Shown here: positions 48,092 to 59,521 of the stretch, in pieces
How positions within the stretch are numbered: position 1 is the first letter of the stretch
How the letters are laid out: the number at the start of each line of letters is the position of its first letter
Assembly (NCBI GenBank): GCA_024500155.1
Contig: CM044876.1
Coordinates: forward strand, 11,041,001 to 11,105,000
Source of the DNA: Chenopodium formosanum
Taxonomy: Eukaryota; Streptophyta; Magnoliopsida; Caryophyllales; Amaranthaceae
DNA length: 64,000 bases
Reading direction: 5' to 3'
Notes under the pieces: model-generated
The model's database searches: none
What the model was told of the DNA's origin: nothing
Seen by the model: only the letters and a program-made list of their open reading frames with translations
Translations under genes and position numbers: made by a program

Positions 48092-51000
48092 GGAAAATTT
48101 TACATACATTTACTACCAGGAAAAGCACCATGTTGGCATGTTTCACATTTGCTACCCCTTTAAAATTTTATTTTATTTTACTACCACCGAAACACATTAA
48201 CTTTCATAATCATTACCACTTAACGGAATGCGTTAGGATTTCCGTTAAGTTTATTAAATAAAATTAAAAAATTAAAAAAAAAATTAAAATAATAAATAAA
48301 TAAATATAAAAATGAAAAAACCACCCAAAAACCCTAGCCCTCCCCGTCATCCACCCTCCCCCTCCCCCTGCCGGCGGCCAGCCACAAACCTACGGCCGGC
48401 ACCGGCGATTCGGGTTGGAATCGGACCCCTCCCCTTCTCCACCCAAAACCGACAATCCTAACCCTAATCCCCCTGCCTGAAACCACCCTAATCCCTCTTC
48501 CCAACCGTCTCTTAGGGTGGTTTTTGTTGGCAGGGAAATCCTTCGTCGCGGCCAGAAAAAGGAACGGGGGACGAGGAGTGGCTGGATCGGGTGTAACACC
48601 CCAATAATTCTCTCTTTAAACCTCTGAGGACCCTGAACAATATTCAAGAGAATTACTGGCGTGCTACCGCCACGTGTTCAAACGTTAAGGCTTTATCAGA
48701 AAATAGCAGCGGAAAAACTAAATCAGTTATAAATAAGTTTCAAAACCAACGAATGAAACCAAATTAAGTCATACAACTTGGAACCATTAAGGCCCTTATT
48801 CAAAACCCAATAAAAGTAGTAAGTGATTAAATTCAGTGTTCAAATAAATTCAAACCCAAAAGAAATAGTGTCGAATAAAATCGAATTAAAATAAATTCAA
48901 ACTTGCAAAAGAAATAAAATGAAACAACCAACTCTCTACTCAAGATCCCACAACCCTGATGAATGCTGCATGTGTAAGAACCTGTGGTAATTCTGCTCCC
49001 CAATATTACAAGTGTAAAAATTGGATCGTCACAGGGTCATTGAAAGGCGAAGGCCATGACCAAAGAAAGACACACAAAGCACGCAATCAGCAAAGCTGAG
49101 TACATACAAGCTGCAAAATAAATTAAGAATTTCATAACATGCTACTAATAATCAATCATCATGCATCATTAAATTATAGACTCAACACACGACTCAACTA
49201 TTTATATTACTAAGACTTCATTAATTAATAATAGGTAAATCATTATTTTTATTCATTGGATTACGCAATAGACAAGGTTGTCCAACCCATGCTCCATTTG
49301 GAACATCAATAAAAGAAAAACCCCATGCCTCCTTTCGGAAACATCAATAAACATCCAACGACCACGGGCGCGACTCCGTGACCGTAGTTAGTATGAGATC
49401 TCACCTAACTCCTAGTTTTGAAAAATATTTGAAATAAGAGACTCGTAGATCAGACGGCCTCGAGAAAAGTACACGGCTAATACCCCATGTACCCAACCCC
49501 TGATTGTCATTACTCCAGAAGTGCACCAATCCAGAGTTTTATTGCTCATCCATCTTGCACTTTACGTGATTTACAGGTTTAGACTTGGTGATGACTCATA
49601 TGCATAACAATACAATCAATCCAATATCAATTCAATCAAGTAAAGCAACTTTTCAATTTCAATTCTTGATTTATTAGTGGCAAGCAACATTTATTATTTA
49701 TTCCTTTACTACCTCGGTGTATAAACACCTTGAGTGCATAAGGCACCCCAAACTCTTAACCTTGTCTTATAAGACATGAACCATTCCTTTACTCATCCTA
49801 TTTCATTAAATCATGAATGAGTAATAATTAAGTCATTTCACCAATCACATACCTTTGCCTCTAAGCGCACCTTGCATAATTAGAACATAACCAATAATTA
49901 CAATAAGGAATAGTGCACGTCAAAGGAAATTCACAATGTATAACCAAACAATTTAACCCAGTCATCCCTAGACATGATACTAAGTTCTCGATCCGTCCTT
50001 AAACATGCACCTAAAAGCAAGGTTTTGTAACTTGTACGTACCTTGAGCAAACGAATTGGTATGCCACTTTACTAACTAGAAATCACCTTCAATAAACTCT
50101 TCTCCTAAGCCAAATAATAACATCTCAATCAATACCCAATCAATTAAATTTACAGCAATACTAACTTACTTTAAAACCTTCAAAATCCAAATCAAACAAC
50201 ACTTTAAAACCTTCCCTTTTGTTAAAATTAAAGGCTTATATATAGTTCTTTAAATTTTTCTTCATAAAAACCTTAAAATACACTCTTATACATGAAATTA
50301 CAGCAAGTTCAAAGTCTAATAAAAATCTGAAAATTATATAAAAACCCCTAAAATCTCTCTTTTTAATGGGTGATTAAACCCTCTTTATAAAACATCAAAA
50401 GTAGTACTTAGAAACTATTTCCAACACTTGAAACTTCAATAAAAACATATATTTATGCTTAATTAACTTTAAACATAATTAATTTTATTAATCAAACTCA
50501 AGGATAATATTTTAAGTATGTAAAAACTTCGTTAAAATCAAAAACTGCCCGAAAATCATATTTAGAGGCTGAATTTGGAAAACACTACTTTTTTGTCAAA
50601 ATCGGATGAGTTTAGAACCTGATCGGGATTAAAACGGGATTAATATTAACGAACGGAAATCTAAAAATTAAAACACGAATCTATGTGTTCAAAATAATCT
50701 GGAATTAAGTAAAACTAATTAGTAGTTATAATCACCAAAATTTCAAAACATCATTACTATAAAAGCCCTAAATCAATTGTTCATAAAAACCCTAAAATCA
50801 TGATTTTCAATAAATTGAAACCCTAGGTTTATAATTCATAAAATATGAAATTTATAACATAAATATAATCTGAAATTTATAATCTTTATACCATTAAAAT
50901 ATAATTTGATACTAAAAATATAATCTTTATACTAAAATCAAAACCCAAAACAATTAAATTAACATTAAGCAAAATAATGAAACAAAGGAGGATGAAAATA

Positions 51001-51801
51001 AGACTAACCTTTTTGTGTGGGAAATTTTTGGAGATTCATGGGATATTTATAGGAGAGAATTATTGTAGGGTAAAAAGAAAGATTGGGCCTCATAAAAATA
51101 ATGGGTCGATTAAGTAAACAAATGGGTTAGGCTTGTATGATTGGACATAAATTGTAGAATAAAGGTGCATAAAATAATTTGTTCAAATAATTTTCGACCC
51201 AGATTATAATTTGAAACTTTTGAAATTAAATTATGAAAAATAACAAATAAATATTATAAATAAAATAAATTTTCATTTATAAAATATTTAAAAATACGGG
51301 GGATTACATCGGGTTTCGAGGGGAGAGGGGCTGGGATCAACGAGGGTTTTGAGGGGAGAGGGGTTGGGATCGACGATGGTTTCGAGGGGTGACAGGGCGG
51401 GGATCGACGGGGGTAGGGGAGAGAGGGGCTGGGATTGAGGATTTGAGGTGGGTTTCGAGGGGAGAGAGGGGCTGATTGGGTTTTCGAGGGGCTGGGAATG
51501 CGACGCCGGCGCCGACAATCAGGGTGGTTAGAGTCGCGGGCAGCTCAGGCAACTATGGCAGTGGCTTGGTGGCTGGGCTGGACGGTAAGTGGTGGTTGCG
51601 ACGGATTGGCAGCTGGTAGGTGGGAAGGAGTGGTGGCTGGACGGTGGTTGGGTGGTGGTAACGGAAATGCTAACGGTGTAAGTCAAGTGGTAGTGATTAT
51701 AACAGTTAGTGTGTTTGGTGGTAGTAATATAAAATAAAAAATTAAAGGGGTAGCAAATATGAAAAAGGGTTCTTTTGCTGGTAGCAAATGTGAAATTTTC
51801 C
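48092..51801. mobile_element. MULE-like element (3.7 kb) carrying a nested solo LTR
   Basis: A perfect 9-bp duplication, TTTGTTTAA, flanks it at 48083-48091 and 51802-51810. Inverted repeats of about 155 bp start GGAAAATTTTACATACATTT and, inward from the right, GGAAAATTTCACATTTGCTA, and contain repeated TACTACC/GCTACCCC phrases. About 48360-48590 and 51310-51670 form a GC-rich, strand-skewed cargo with no credible gene. Without the nested LTR (48592-51308) the element is about 1 kb. Confidence 0.85.
48592..51308 (-). mobile_element. Solo LTR of a retrotransposon, probably Ty3/Gypsy (2.7 kb)
   Basis: It starts TGTAACACCCC and ends GGGGGATTACA, flanked by a perfect 5-bp duplication, TCGGG, at 48587-48591 and 51309-51313. 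The TG...CA ends and 5-bp target are LTR hallmarks. Read on the minus strand it opens TGTAATCCCCCGTATTTTTA and closes GGGGTGTTACA, like the long LTRs of Tekay/Del-type chromoviruses, hence the strand call. I see no second LTR and no gag-pol, so recombination between the two LTRs has probably removed the internal part. Confidence 0.85.
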
Positions 51802-51813
51802 TTTGTTTAATTT

Positions 51814-52144
51814 AAGGCTTGTTTGGTTCACCTTATTTTTGCTTATCTGAACTTATTTGATCTGGTCTGGTCTGGTCTGGTCTGATCTATCTGGTCTAAT
51901 TTGATCTGATCTGATTGTTTGATTTGACTAAACTTTGACCTAAGATGTACGATAATCTTTAAGGAAAAAAAATATGAGGTGGGATCTTGTTAGATTCGTA
52001 ATAATGTGTATTTTATTAATATGTAATTTTTCACAATTTTTTAATTATGAAATTAAAGATTTTTAGCAATAAAAAGATCTGATCTAAACTTATTTTTCTG
52101 ATCTGAACTTATTTCTTCTAAAATAAATAAAAATTAGGTAAACC
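51814..52144. mobile_element. MITE with (TCTGG)n pentamers
   Basis: AAGGCTTGTTTGGTTCACC on the left and TTAGGTAAACCGAG on the right form an imperfect inverted pair. The interior repeats GGTCT/GATCT pentamers and AACTTATTT. Its right end runs straight into AACTGA family copy 5. Confidence 0.5.
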
Positions 52145-52149
52145 GAGTT

Positions 52150-52341
52150 GAACTAATGAATTGAATTGAATTAAACTAAACTGAACTGAACTGATTGGAG
52201 CTGAACTGAAATGAATATTTTATGAGAGAGGAAAATTAGCAACTAAACTGAACTTAACTGAACCGATTGGAGCTTAACTAAACTGAATTGAACTATTTAG
52301 AGCTGAACTAAACTGAAATTAAGTAAATATGAACATGTCCT
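52150..52341. mobile_element. Tourist-like MITE, AACTGA family, copy 5 (left end unclear)
   Basis: A long run of AACTGA and AACTAAACTG units with the family core (ATATTTTATGAGAGAGGAAAA) ends TATGAACATGTCC followed by TTAA. Confidence 0.6.
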
Positions 52342-52611
52342 TAACAAGGTATTCATTGGGTTTAGATGATATTGCCACCCCTACTCCCACCTGAGGATCC
52401 ACCACCAGAACTAAGCTAAGGTCGTTATTGTGAATTGAGTGAGGACGCTGTGGAGATAGAGAAATTCTTAATTTTATTTGACGAATTTCAAAGCCAGCTA
52501 GGTTGCATGTTCTTTCTTGTAGCTTTTTTGGAATTCCTTCGTCTTTATTTTTATGAAAATGTATCAATGTGACACTTATTTTTAGTCCATATATATAACT
52601 CACACCTCTAA

Positions 52612-52733
52612 GGGCATGTTCATATTTACTGAACTGAATTAAACTGAAAAAAGCTAAACTGAATATTTTATGAGAGAAGAAAATTGGAAACTGAACTGAA
52701 CTGGAACTGAAATTAAGTTGAAGTGAACAGGCC
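52612..52733. mobile_element. Tourist-like MITE, AACTGA family, copy 6
   Basis: GGGCATGTTCA / TGAACAGGCC ends lie between TAA-type flanks, with the ATGAGAGAAGAAAATT core and AACTGA pentamers. Confidence 0.65.
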
Positions 52734-53996
52734 TTAATTAAGTGCTTGGTTGAGAAAGTTTTTTTTTTTTGTTTTTGTTTTTGTTTTTGTGAGAGATGTT
52801 ACTGGTACCTCTGTAAATGTGGCGCGAATCAATATAAGTGAAATTTCGAATCAGCTCCTTGACGTCTTTCATTAGTAGCTGAATTTTCCACGGCACTGAG
52901 CCTTTCTCTGCAAAATATTAATAATAAGTAAATTATCCCCTTCAATAAATATTTAAGTAAATTATCCCCTTCAATAAATATTTTTGAAATATTATGGGCC
53001 TGCGCCAAAAAAAAAACCATTACGAAGGGTTGTAACTTCTGCAATAAGAGGACTGTACACTGTTTTCAGTTTTCAAAAAAAAAAAAAAAAAAAAAAAAAG
53101 AGTACACTCATACCAATATTAAAAGAACGACTACAAACAATTACTTGCTACGCTTATCTTGTCATTGTCAATTTACATACACTTATCAACTAACAATTCA
53201 CCAAACATTTTTACACAAACAACTAATACAGTATAAGCAATTGATCAAACGATTTCATATCATCACAATCAACTAGTCAAACTAGCTCACGCAAACAGTT
53301 AACAACGAAATACAAACTTATTCTCATTGTCAGATAGAGCTAGGTCATGGAATCAAATCTTCTATTTACAAATCACATCTTAATTCATCAAATCTACACT
53401 TTAATAGTGCAAATACTTTTGTATTGTTGCTATATAATCTATCCTTATCGGTGAAACTTTTTAGCCAAGCTGACAAGAGTTTATGCCAGAATGTAATGTG
53501 GTGAATGCTTCTTGTTCAAGCTATTGATGTTTGAAGTCTTTGAACCAAAAAATATGCTCTATCAACCATATTCTTCATGATAACATATAAATATACCATG
53601 ATTTATAATTCATTCGTCTTTACTTATTTTTTATTAAAAAAGGATATAGAAAAAGTTAGGACATTCTTCTCTTAAGATCAATGATATATTGATATGCCTA
53701 CATGAGCCATGAAGTGACCCAGGGAATTGATACAAACATTGAAACACATTTGCTACTCTATTTTCTTTTCTATAAATATGACAAATTCAAATGAGGAGAA
53801 GAGATTTATAACTCATTCAATACTTAAGGATGCTTTTATTGATTTGATTTTGTTCTTCATTAATTTCAATCGCATAGGTGGTATAAATTAAATCTTATTT
53901 TACTTCATTTTTTTATTAGATAAATGTTCGAGCTGAGATTGTATTATTTTAATTGAGAAACACATAAATCATCTATATCTATATTTAAAGGCATGT
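52734..53996. other. Intergenic sequence
   Basis: Holds a 29-bp direct duplication (AAGTAAATTATCCCCTTC) at about 52926-52983 and an A-run of about 26 at 53074-53099. No gene seen. Confidence 0.5.
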
Positions 53997-54160
53997 TCTC
54001 ATACATTGAAATTCAATTCAGTTCAATTCAGTCCAGTTCAGTTCAGTTCAATTCAATTTAGTTCAATTTAGTTCAGTTCAGTTCAACTCCTAATTTCCTT
54101 CTCTTATAAAATATTCATTTCAGTTCAGCTCAGTCAGCTCAGCCAATGAGAACAGGCTCT
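53997..54160. mobile_element. Tourist-like MITE, AACTGA family, copy 7
   Basis: GGCATGTTCTCATAC / ATGAGAACAGGCT ends, TTA-type flanks, TTCAG/TTCAATT pentamers and the core AATTTCCTTCTCTTATAAAA. Confidence 0.7.
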
Positions 54161-55637
54161 TAGTATTTAAAAACTATAACCAAGAAACTAAGAAAGACAC
54201 AGGTCCCCATCCATTCTATTACACTTCTCTAACCATAGTGTCACATGTCATCTTACACTACTAATTTTTTATTATACCATTTTTTTTAATTCTTTCATTA
54301 AACTTATAATTCATCTTTCATACACACTTCATCTCTTCATTTTCATCTCTCCCCTTTAATTCAACCTTTTCCTATTCTCTTTTTAATTTTAGCCCTTCCA
54401 CCTTCTATTTAAGCCTCTTTTTCGATTAAAGTTCCAAAATTTTAATTTATTTAAGCATGTTTCTGATTACATATTATACCCAATAATGACTTACTGATAT
54501 TTCCTCACTTATCTCTCATTACAATGTTATATGAATAATCCGTGCATTACACGGAGCAGAAGCCTATTTCAATATAATACAATGTCCATGCATAGACATT
54601 ACCACTATTCAGTATTCGCACATTCATCGATAATCAAGTAATAGCATCTTTGAGGAAGATAAAAATATATGAAATGGGTAATTTGGTTCCTTTTTCAAAG
54701 AATATGACCCCAAACACGAGAATCAACTAATTTATAATTACAAGTTAGAAAATTGATTAATTTGTAGAAAATATTCGTATTATCTATTACTATAAACTTT
54801 TTAATTATACAATTATTGATTAGAGCCATGTGGAGTATTATAACATAATCATGAATTTCATATCATAAAGCATCCAATAATTTTGCTTATCATACAATTT
54901 GTTCCCTAAATTAAAAGTTAGATTATTTGTTCTTTTTATAAAAAGTACAAGATCCTAATCACCAATCAATGGTTCTCAACCAATCTCTCTTATTCTCTGT
55001 TAATTTTTATTTACTGTACTGTCCACATTTTTTTTTAATTTTCTAACAATAACAACACGTTTAACTAATGAATTTGATATCATGAAAGCTATGAAAAAAA
55101 AAAAAAAAAAAAGTTTCTAAGATTCGGTATAATCAACCATTGTAAATAATGTTAAAATATCATATAGCATAGTGATGAAGGACTTTTTTAGATTATATAC
55201 CTCCTTTTTATGGTCAAATTTTAGATTTTTAGAATATAGTGAAGGGCTGAAGGCCAATATCAAGGAATGTGAAAAGTTTGTGTCTTTCTATCTTGTCTTT
55301 AAAGAAATGTTTGGGACTTAGGAGTAAACAAATATTATCATATATACTGTAGGTCTGTAGTATAATACCCCATAATCCCATATCATGGAACAACTTTATA
55401 TATTCACTATTTCACTGTATTATTTCATATATATACTTCCTCAGTCTTTTAAACAGTCTTTTAAAAAATACTTGCAACATTTTTTATAGTGTACAATATT
55501 CATTTACTCCATTTTAATTACAATTTATGATTTATACTTGAAAATGTGTTCATATAAGATAATGTCGGATTTTTTTAACGTTTACATCATCATAATTTCA
55601 TTTCTATAATTTTTACAAATATATAATTAGAGATGTA
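54161..55637. other. Intergenic sequence
   Basis: AT-rich. A CCGTGCATTACACGG hairpin at about 54539-54553 resembles a Helitron 3' hairpin, but no CTAG follows at the right distance. No gene seen. Confidence 0.4.
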
Positions 55638-55808
55638 GGGCTTGTTCCGATTTACTGAAAACAACTGAACTGAATTAAACTGTTCTGAACTGAAATGATG
55701 GAATTGATTAGAGTTGAAATGAATTGTTTATGAGAGAAGGAAATTAATTAGGAACTAAACAAAATAGAACTGAATTGAACTGAAATTAAGCTGAACTGAA
55801 CAAGTCCG
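55638..55808. mobile_element. Tourist-like MITE, AACTGA family, copy 8
   Basis: GGCTTGTTCCG / GAACAAGTCCG ends with TAG on each side, AACTGA pentamers and the ATGAGAGAAGGAAATT core. Confidence 0.65.
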
Positions 55809-55975
55809 TAGTATTAACTATTGAAGTTATATGCATTGATAAACACGGAAAACAAATGATTCAAGAGAAAAAAAAATAAAGTTAGAAAAGTTTACAACTC
55901 CACTTGTCGGTATAGGTTAAATGCATGAGTTTTATGCTTGTCAAAGTACCACTTTGACCACAAAAAGTGGTATTA

Positions 55976-56147
55976 GGGCCTGTTCACATTTACTTAATTT
56001 TAGTTCAGTTCAGTTCAGCTTCAATCAGTTGAGTTCAGTTCAGTTCCTAATTTCCCTCTCTCATAAAATATTCATTTCAGCTCAATTCAGTTCAATTCAG
56101 CTCCAATCAGTTCAGTTCAGCTCAGTTCAGTAAATGTGAACAGATCC
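55976..56147. mobile_element. Tourist-like MITE, AACTGA family, copy 9
   Basis: GGGCCTGTTCACATTTAC / AAATGTGAACAGATCC ends lie between TTA repeats (55973-55975 and 56148-56150), with TTCAG pentamers and the core AATTTCCCTCTCTCATAAAA. It is only about 170 bp from copy 8, in the opposite orientation of its pentamers. Confidence 0.75.
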
Positions 56148-57416
56148 TTAGTTAAAATTATGAAAAGTTGATATATTGAAAAAAAAAAATTACATTCAGA
56201 TTAATCAAAGAGCTTTTTTTTTTGGACATATTTGTATGTTTATGCTAGTAAAATACTCCGTATTATGGTCAAAGTGTGAATAGCATAAACTTTAAATTAT
56301 TACATTAACTTTTTTCTTTTTTTTTTTTTGAAACCAAATTACTACATTAACTTGAAATAGAAGGAGTAGTCCAAATTGAGACACCAAAAAAAGAAAATGG
56401 AACAACTAAAAAGAATACAGTAAAAGATGTAATTGTCCTTTATTGGTGTGAATATGTAATGCTACCCTTAGATAAATTACATTGAGTATGTTAAACGTTA
56501 TTAGTCATTATTCCATTACTTAAAACAACCAAACAATTCACATGTTATTTATTTTGCTTATGGCAAATATTCTCCAAATACAATATATGTTCTGTAGTCA
56601 AAAAAATTATTCTCGATAAAAATATATTGTTCATCCATATCTGCCTTGATATAAATTACAAAATTGTCGCCAACTCCTCAACAAATCCCTACTTTTGAAA
56701 TTTAGATAATTTTTGGGATATTTCATATAGAGTTTTGAAAATTTCATAAAGCTATTGAGCTTATATCACAGTTTTAAATAGATAAAATTATGGTGAATCA
56801 GTCTCACTCAATATTTTATACGCAGTATAACATAAATTACAAAGTTGTAGCCTCTTCGACCTTAGGACCCTACAATTATTCCACATGTATGTAGAGGCAT
56901 TGAAATTCTCTTCATAAAAAATCACCAAATTAGCTATTGCTAATGAGGTTTACACGATCGAGATCTTGCTTTTTAAGACGCAAAAGTGACGCCTAGCTTT
57001 ATGCCTTTACTTTCGAAAAAGATATGAGGCCATGCCCATTACACGACCATAGTGTAGCTTTCGAATTAACTTATTCATGGTCAGAAAGCAATAGAAAGAT
57101 ATTCATAATTATGTATGAGAATTTAAGAATCATAAACGTCAAATAATTATGACAACACTTAATACTTTGAATTCTAAATGGCCAAAGACCTAAAAAGCAA
57201 TCGTAATATGGGACCATTATATATTATGGAGGCCTTTACCACGCACATATAGCTTAGCACAATAGCACTCCTACGGATTGGAAACTTAGGAGGATGGCAA
57301 CAATTTTATACAGTTCGAAAAGTCGATGTCATGTATAAAATATTTCAAATATACGAAGAAAAATTTACAAGAGATTTAAAGTTAATAAATTCATAAGAAT
57401 TGAATCAAATAAAAAC
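56148..57416. other. Intergenic sequence
   Basis: AT-rich single-copy-looking DNA. No gene or clear element seen. Confidence 0.45.
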
Positions 57417-58470
57417 GGAAAATTTGATTTGAATAATCCAACCTTTAAGCAATTCATTTTTAATAATCCGACCTTTTGATTATACATGAATAATCCAAGC
57501 TTCATATCCCATTCTATTCTATCAGGCCAAACCGGTCACTAACCTACAACACTAGGTTACTTCGCCACGTGTCGTGTTTTGATTCGTCTAACCATTTATT
57601 TTTAAATTTTTTATTTTTTTTACTTTAAAATAAAAATGTTTTTTTTTTTCAATTTTCTCCCTTCCTCCAATAAATCCGGCAACCATGGCCATCACCACCT
57701 TTTTTCCGGCCACCCTCCCTTACCAGCCAGGCAGCCACGCACCCTGCCTTTCCGGCCACAACCCACCAGGAACCGGTCATAACCCCACCCGAATATGGCC
57801 AAAACCCACCTGAAACCGGCCACAACTAACCTGAAAGTTGAAGACCAACCACAACCCCATCCGAAAACAGCCACAACCCACCAGAAACCGGCCGCAAACC
57901 CACCGAAAAACCCTCACCCCCGAACCAAACACCCCCAAAACACCCACCTTGTAACCGGAAAACCTATAACCCCCACCACAAACATCGACACCACCCAAAA
58001 CCCTCTCCCCTCTCACTGGCACTGTTAGAAATTCCCGCGCAAAGCGTCATTCGGCAGCAACCGCAAGCAACCGTCACAAATTATCCCCGCTGCTTCCTCA
58101 CCAGCGCCACCAACTGCAATCCATTTCGCAACCCCTCGCGCAGCGGGGTTGGGTGGTTGACGGGGAGATCGAGTAGGAGAGCGGAGAGGAAAGGGAAGGG
58201 CTGGAAGAGTACATGGGTGGCAGAGGGGAAGTGGAGGATGGCTGGGAGGAGGAGGAGGAGGAGAGAGAAAGAGTTTTTATTTTTATTATTTTTCCTTTAT
58301 TATGTAAAAAACTGAAAAGAAAAAAAAATTACTTGAAGAACAGGTAACCGGTCATCTTGGCCTAATAAAAAAGAATGGAATATAAAGCTTGGATTATTCA
58401 TGTATAATCAAAAGGTCGGATTATTAAAAATGAATCGCGTAAAGGTTGGATTATTCAAATCAAATTTTCC
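57417..58470. mobile_element. MULE-like element (1054 bp) with C-rich cargo
   Basis: Ends GGAAAATTTGATTTGAATAA and (inward from the right) the same 20 bases. The repeats extend about 85 bp and consist of about 32-bp units of AATAATCC-A-CCTTT. The flanking 9-mers AATAAAAAC (57408-57416) and AATATAAAC (58471-58479) differ at one base. Cargo at 57660-58270 is C-rich then G-rich; open frames on both strands there (57692-58028) are proline- or glycine/tryptophan-rich and look compositional. Confidence 0.85.
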
Positions 58471-59413
58471 AATATAAACTTCTTTTAAACAAAGTTTTGA
58501 TTTTTGCATATTAAATCGTGTTTATATCCTATTTACATAACCACTGCGTTAAACAGATTATTTTCAACAAGGGGGTCTATTAACGATTAATCTGCTACAT
58601 ACATTTATAACCATACATTTATATAACCTGGTATCTAATCTAATTATTTTGACTACAAAGAAATAATTTTCCTCACTACACTCAATAATCATCATTAAGT
58701 AAAATCAACCACAAGTCCACAACCATGTCAACTACCAATGAAAAAGAAAGAGAAGATTTGAGAGAAAAAATAGATTGAGGGAGACATACAAACCACCAAA
58801 GCAAGAAATGTTGTGGTTTTATTTAAGCTCTATATATGGAATTTTGATGGTCAAATTTGACCATAGCAATGTTGGTGGCGAGAGAAGAATGATGACAAAT
58901 ACGAAGTATATAGTAAGCAACGGTGACGCAAAGGCGGTGAGAAAAGAGCAACGGTGGCGGTTGAATGGTTGGGGAAGTGAATAGTAAAGGCGAGGAGAGA
59001 AAAACAATGAAAATGACCTAATAAGTATTACCCTAGGAAAGTTTAAACTTTGATTGAATGGTATAATCTCGTTTCAGAGTTCAGACATATAGCCTAGGTC
59101 CATAACAATTACACCTTAATCTTTCAAGTCTATTGCCCTCATTCAAGTCGAAATCTTAGTAAAATGCCTTGTAGTAAAATAATAATTTTTATTTAACATT
59201 CTTAAAACAATGTTCTCTAATGTTTCTATATACGGGATAGTCCCAACTTCCAAATAAATGTAAAAGAATATAAGAAAGTGCAATGTACCATACAAATTGT
59301 AAAAAGAATACATTTACAAAAATATAATTGTAAAATAAGTTACAATGTATTTGACAAAGGTAATAAGAATTGCACCTGTTACTGTTGAGCTTAGAGGTTC
59401 GATGCTTCAATCC
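58471..59413. other. Intergenic sequence
   Basis: AT-rich with no convincing gene. TTAGAGGTTCGATGC at about 59390-59404 resembles a Pol III B box. Confidence 0.4.
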
Positions 59414-59521
59414 AATAGCTATTGTTCTCTTCAGCTTAACTTCAATTCAGTTCAGTTCCTAATTTCCTCCACTTATAAAATATTCAGTTTAGTTCATTTC
59501 AGTAAATCAGAACATGCCTTT
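59414..59521. mobile_element. Tourist-like MITE fragment, AACTGA family, copy 10
   Basis: TTCAG pentamers, the core AATTTCCTCCACTTATAAAA and an AATCAGAACATGCC end followed by TTTAA. The left terminus is eroded. Confidence 0.55.

Noticed and set aside
48592..51308. Possible full-length LTR retrotransposon
   Set aside because: Only one copy of the ends is present and no gag, protease or reverse transcriptase frame can be seen, so a solo LTR fits better.
57692..58028. Proline-rich and Gly/Trp-rich frames on opposite strands
   Set aside because: They are mirror images of the same skewed cargo in a MULE-like element, with no signal or domain.
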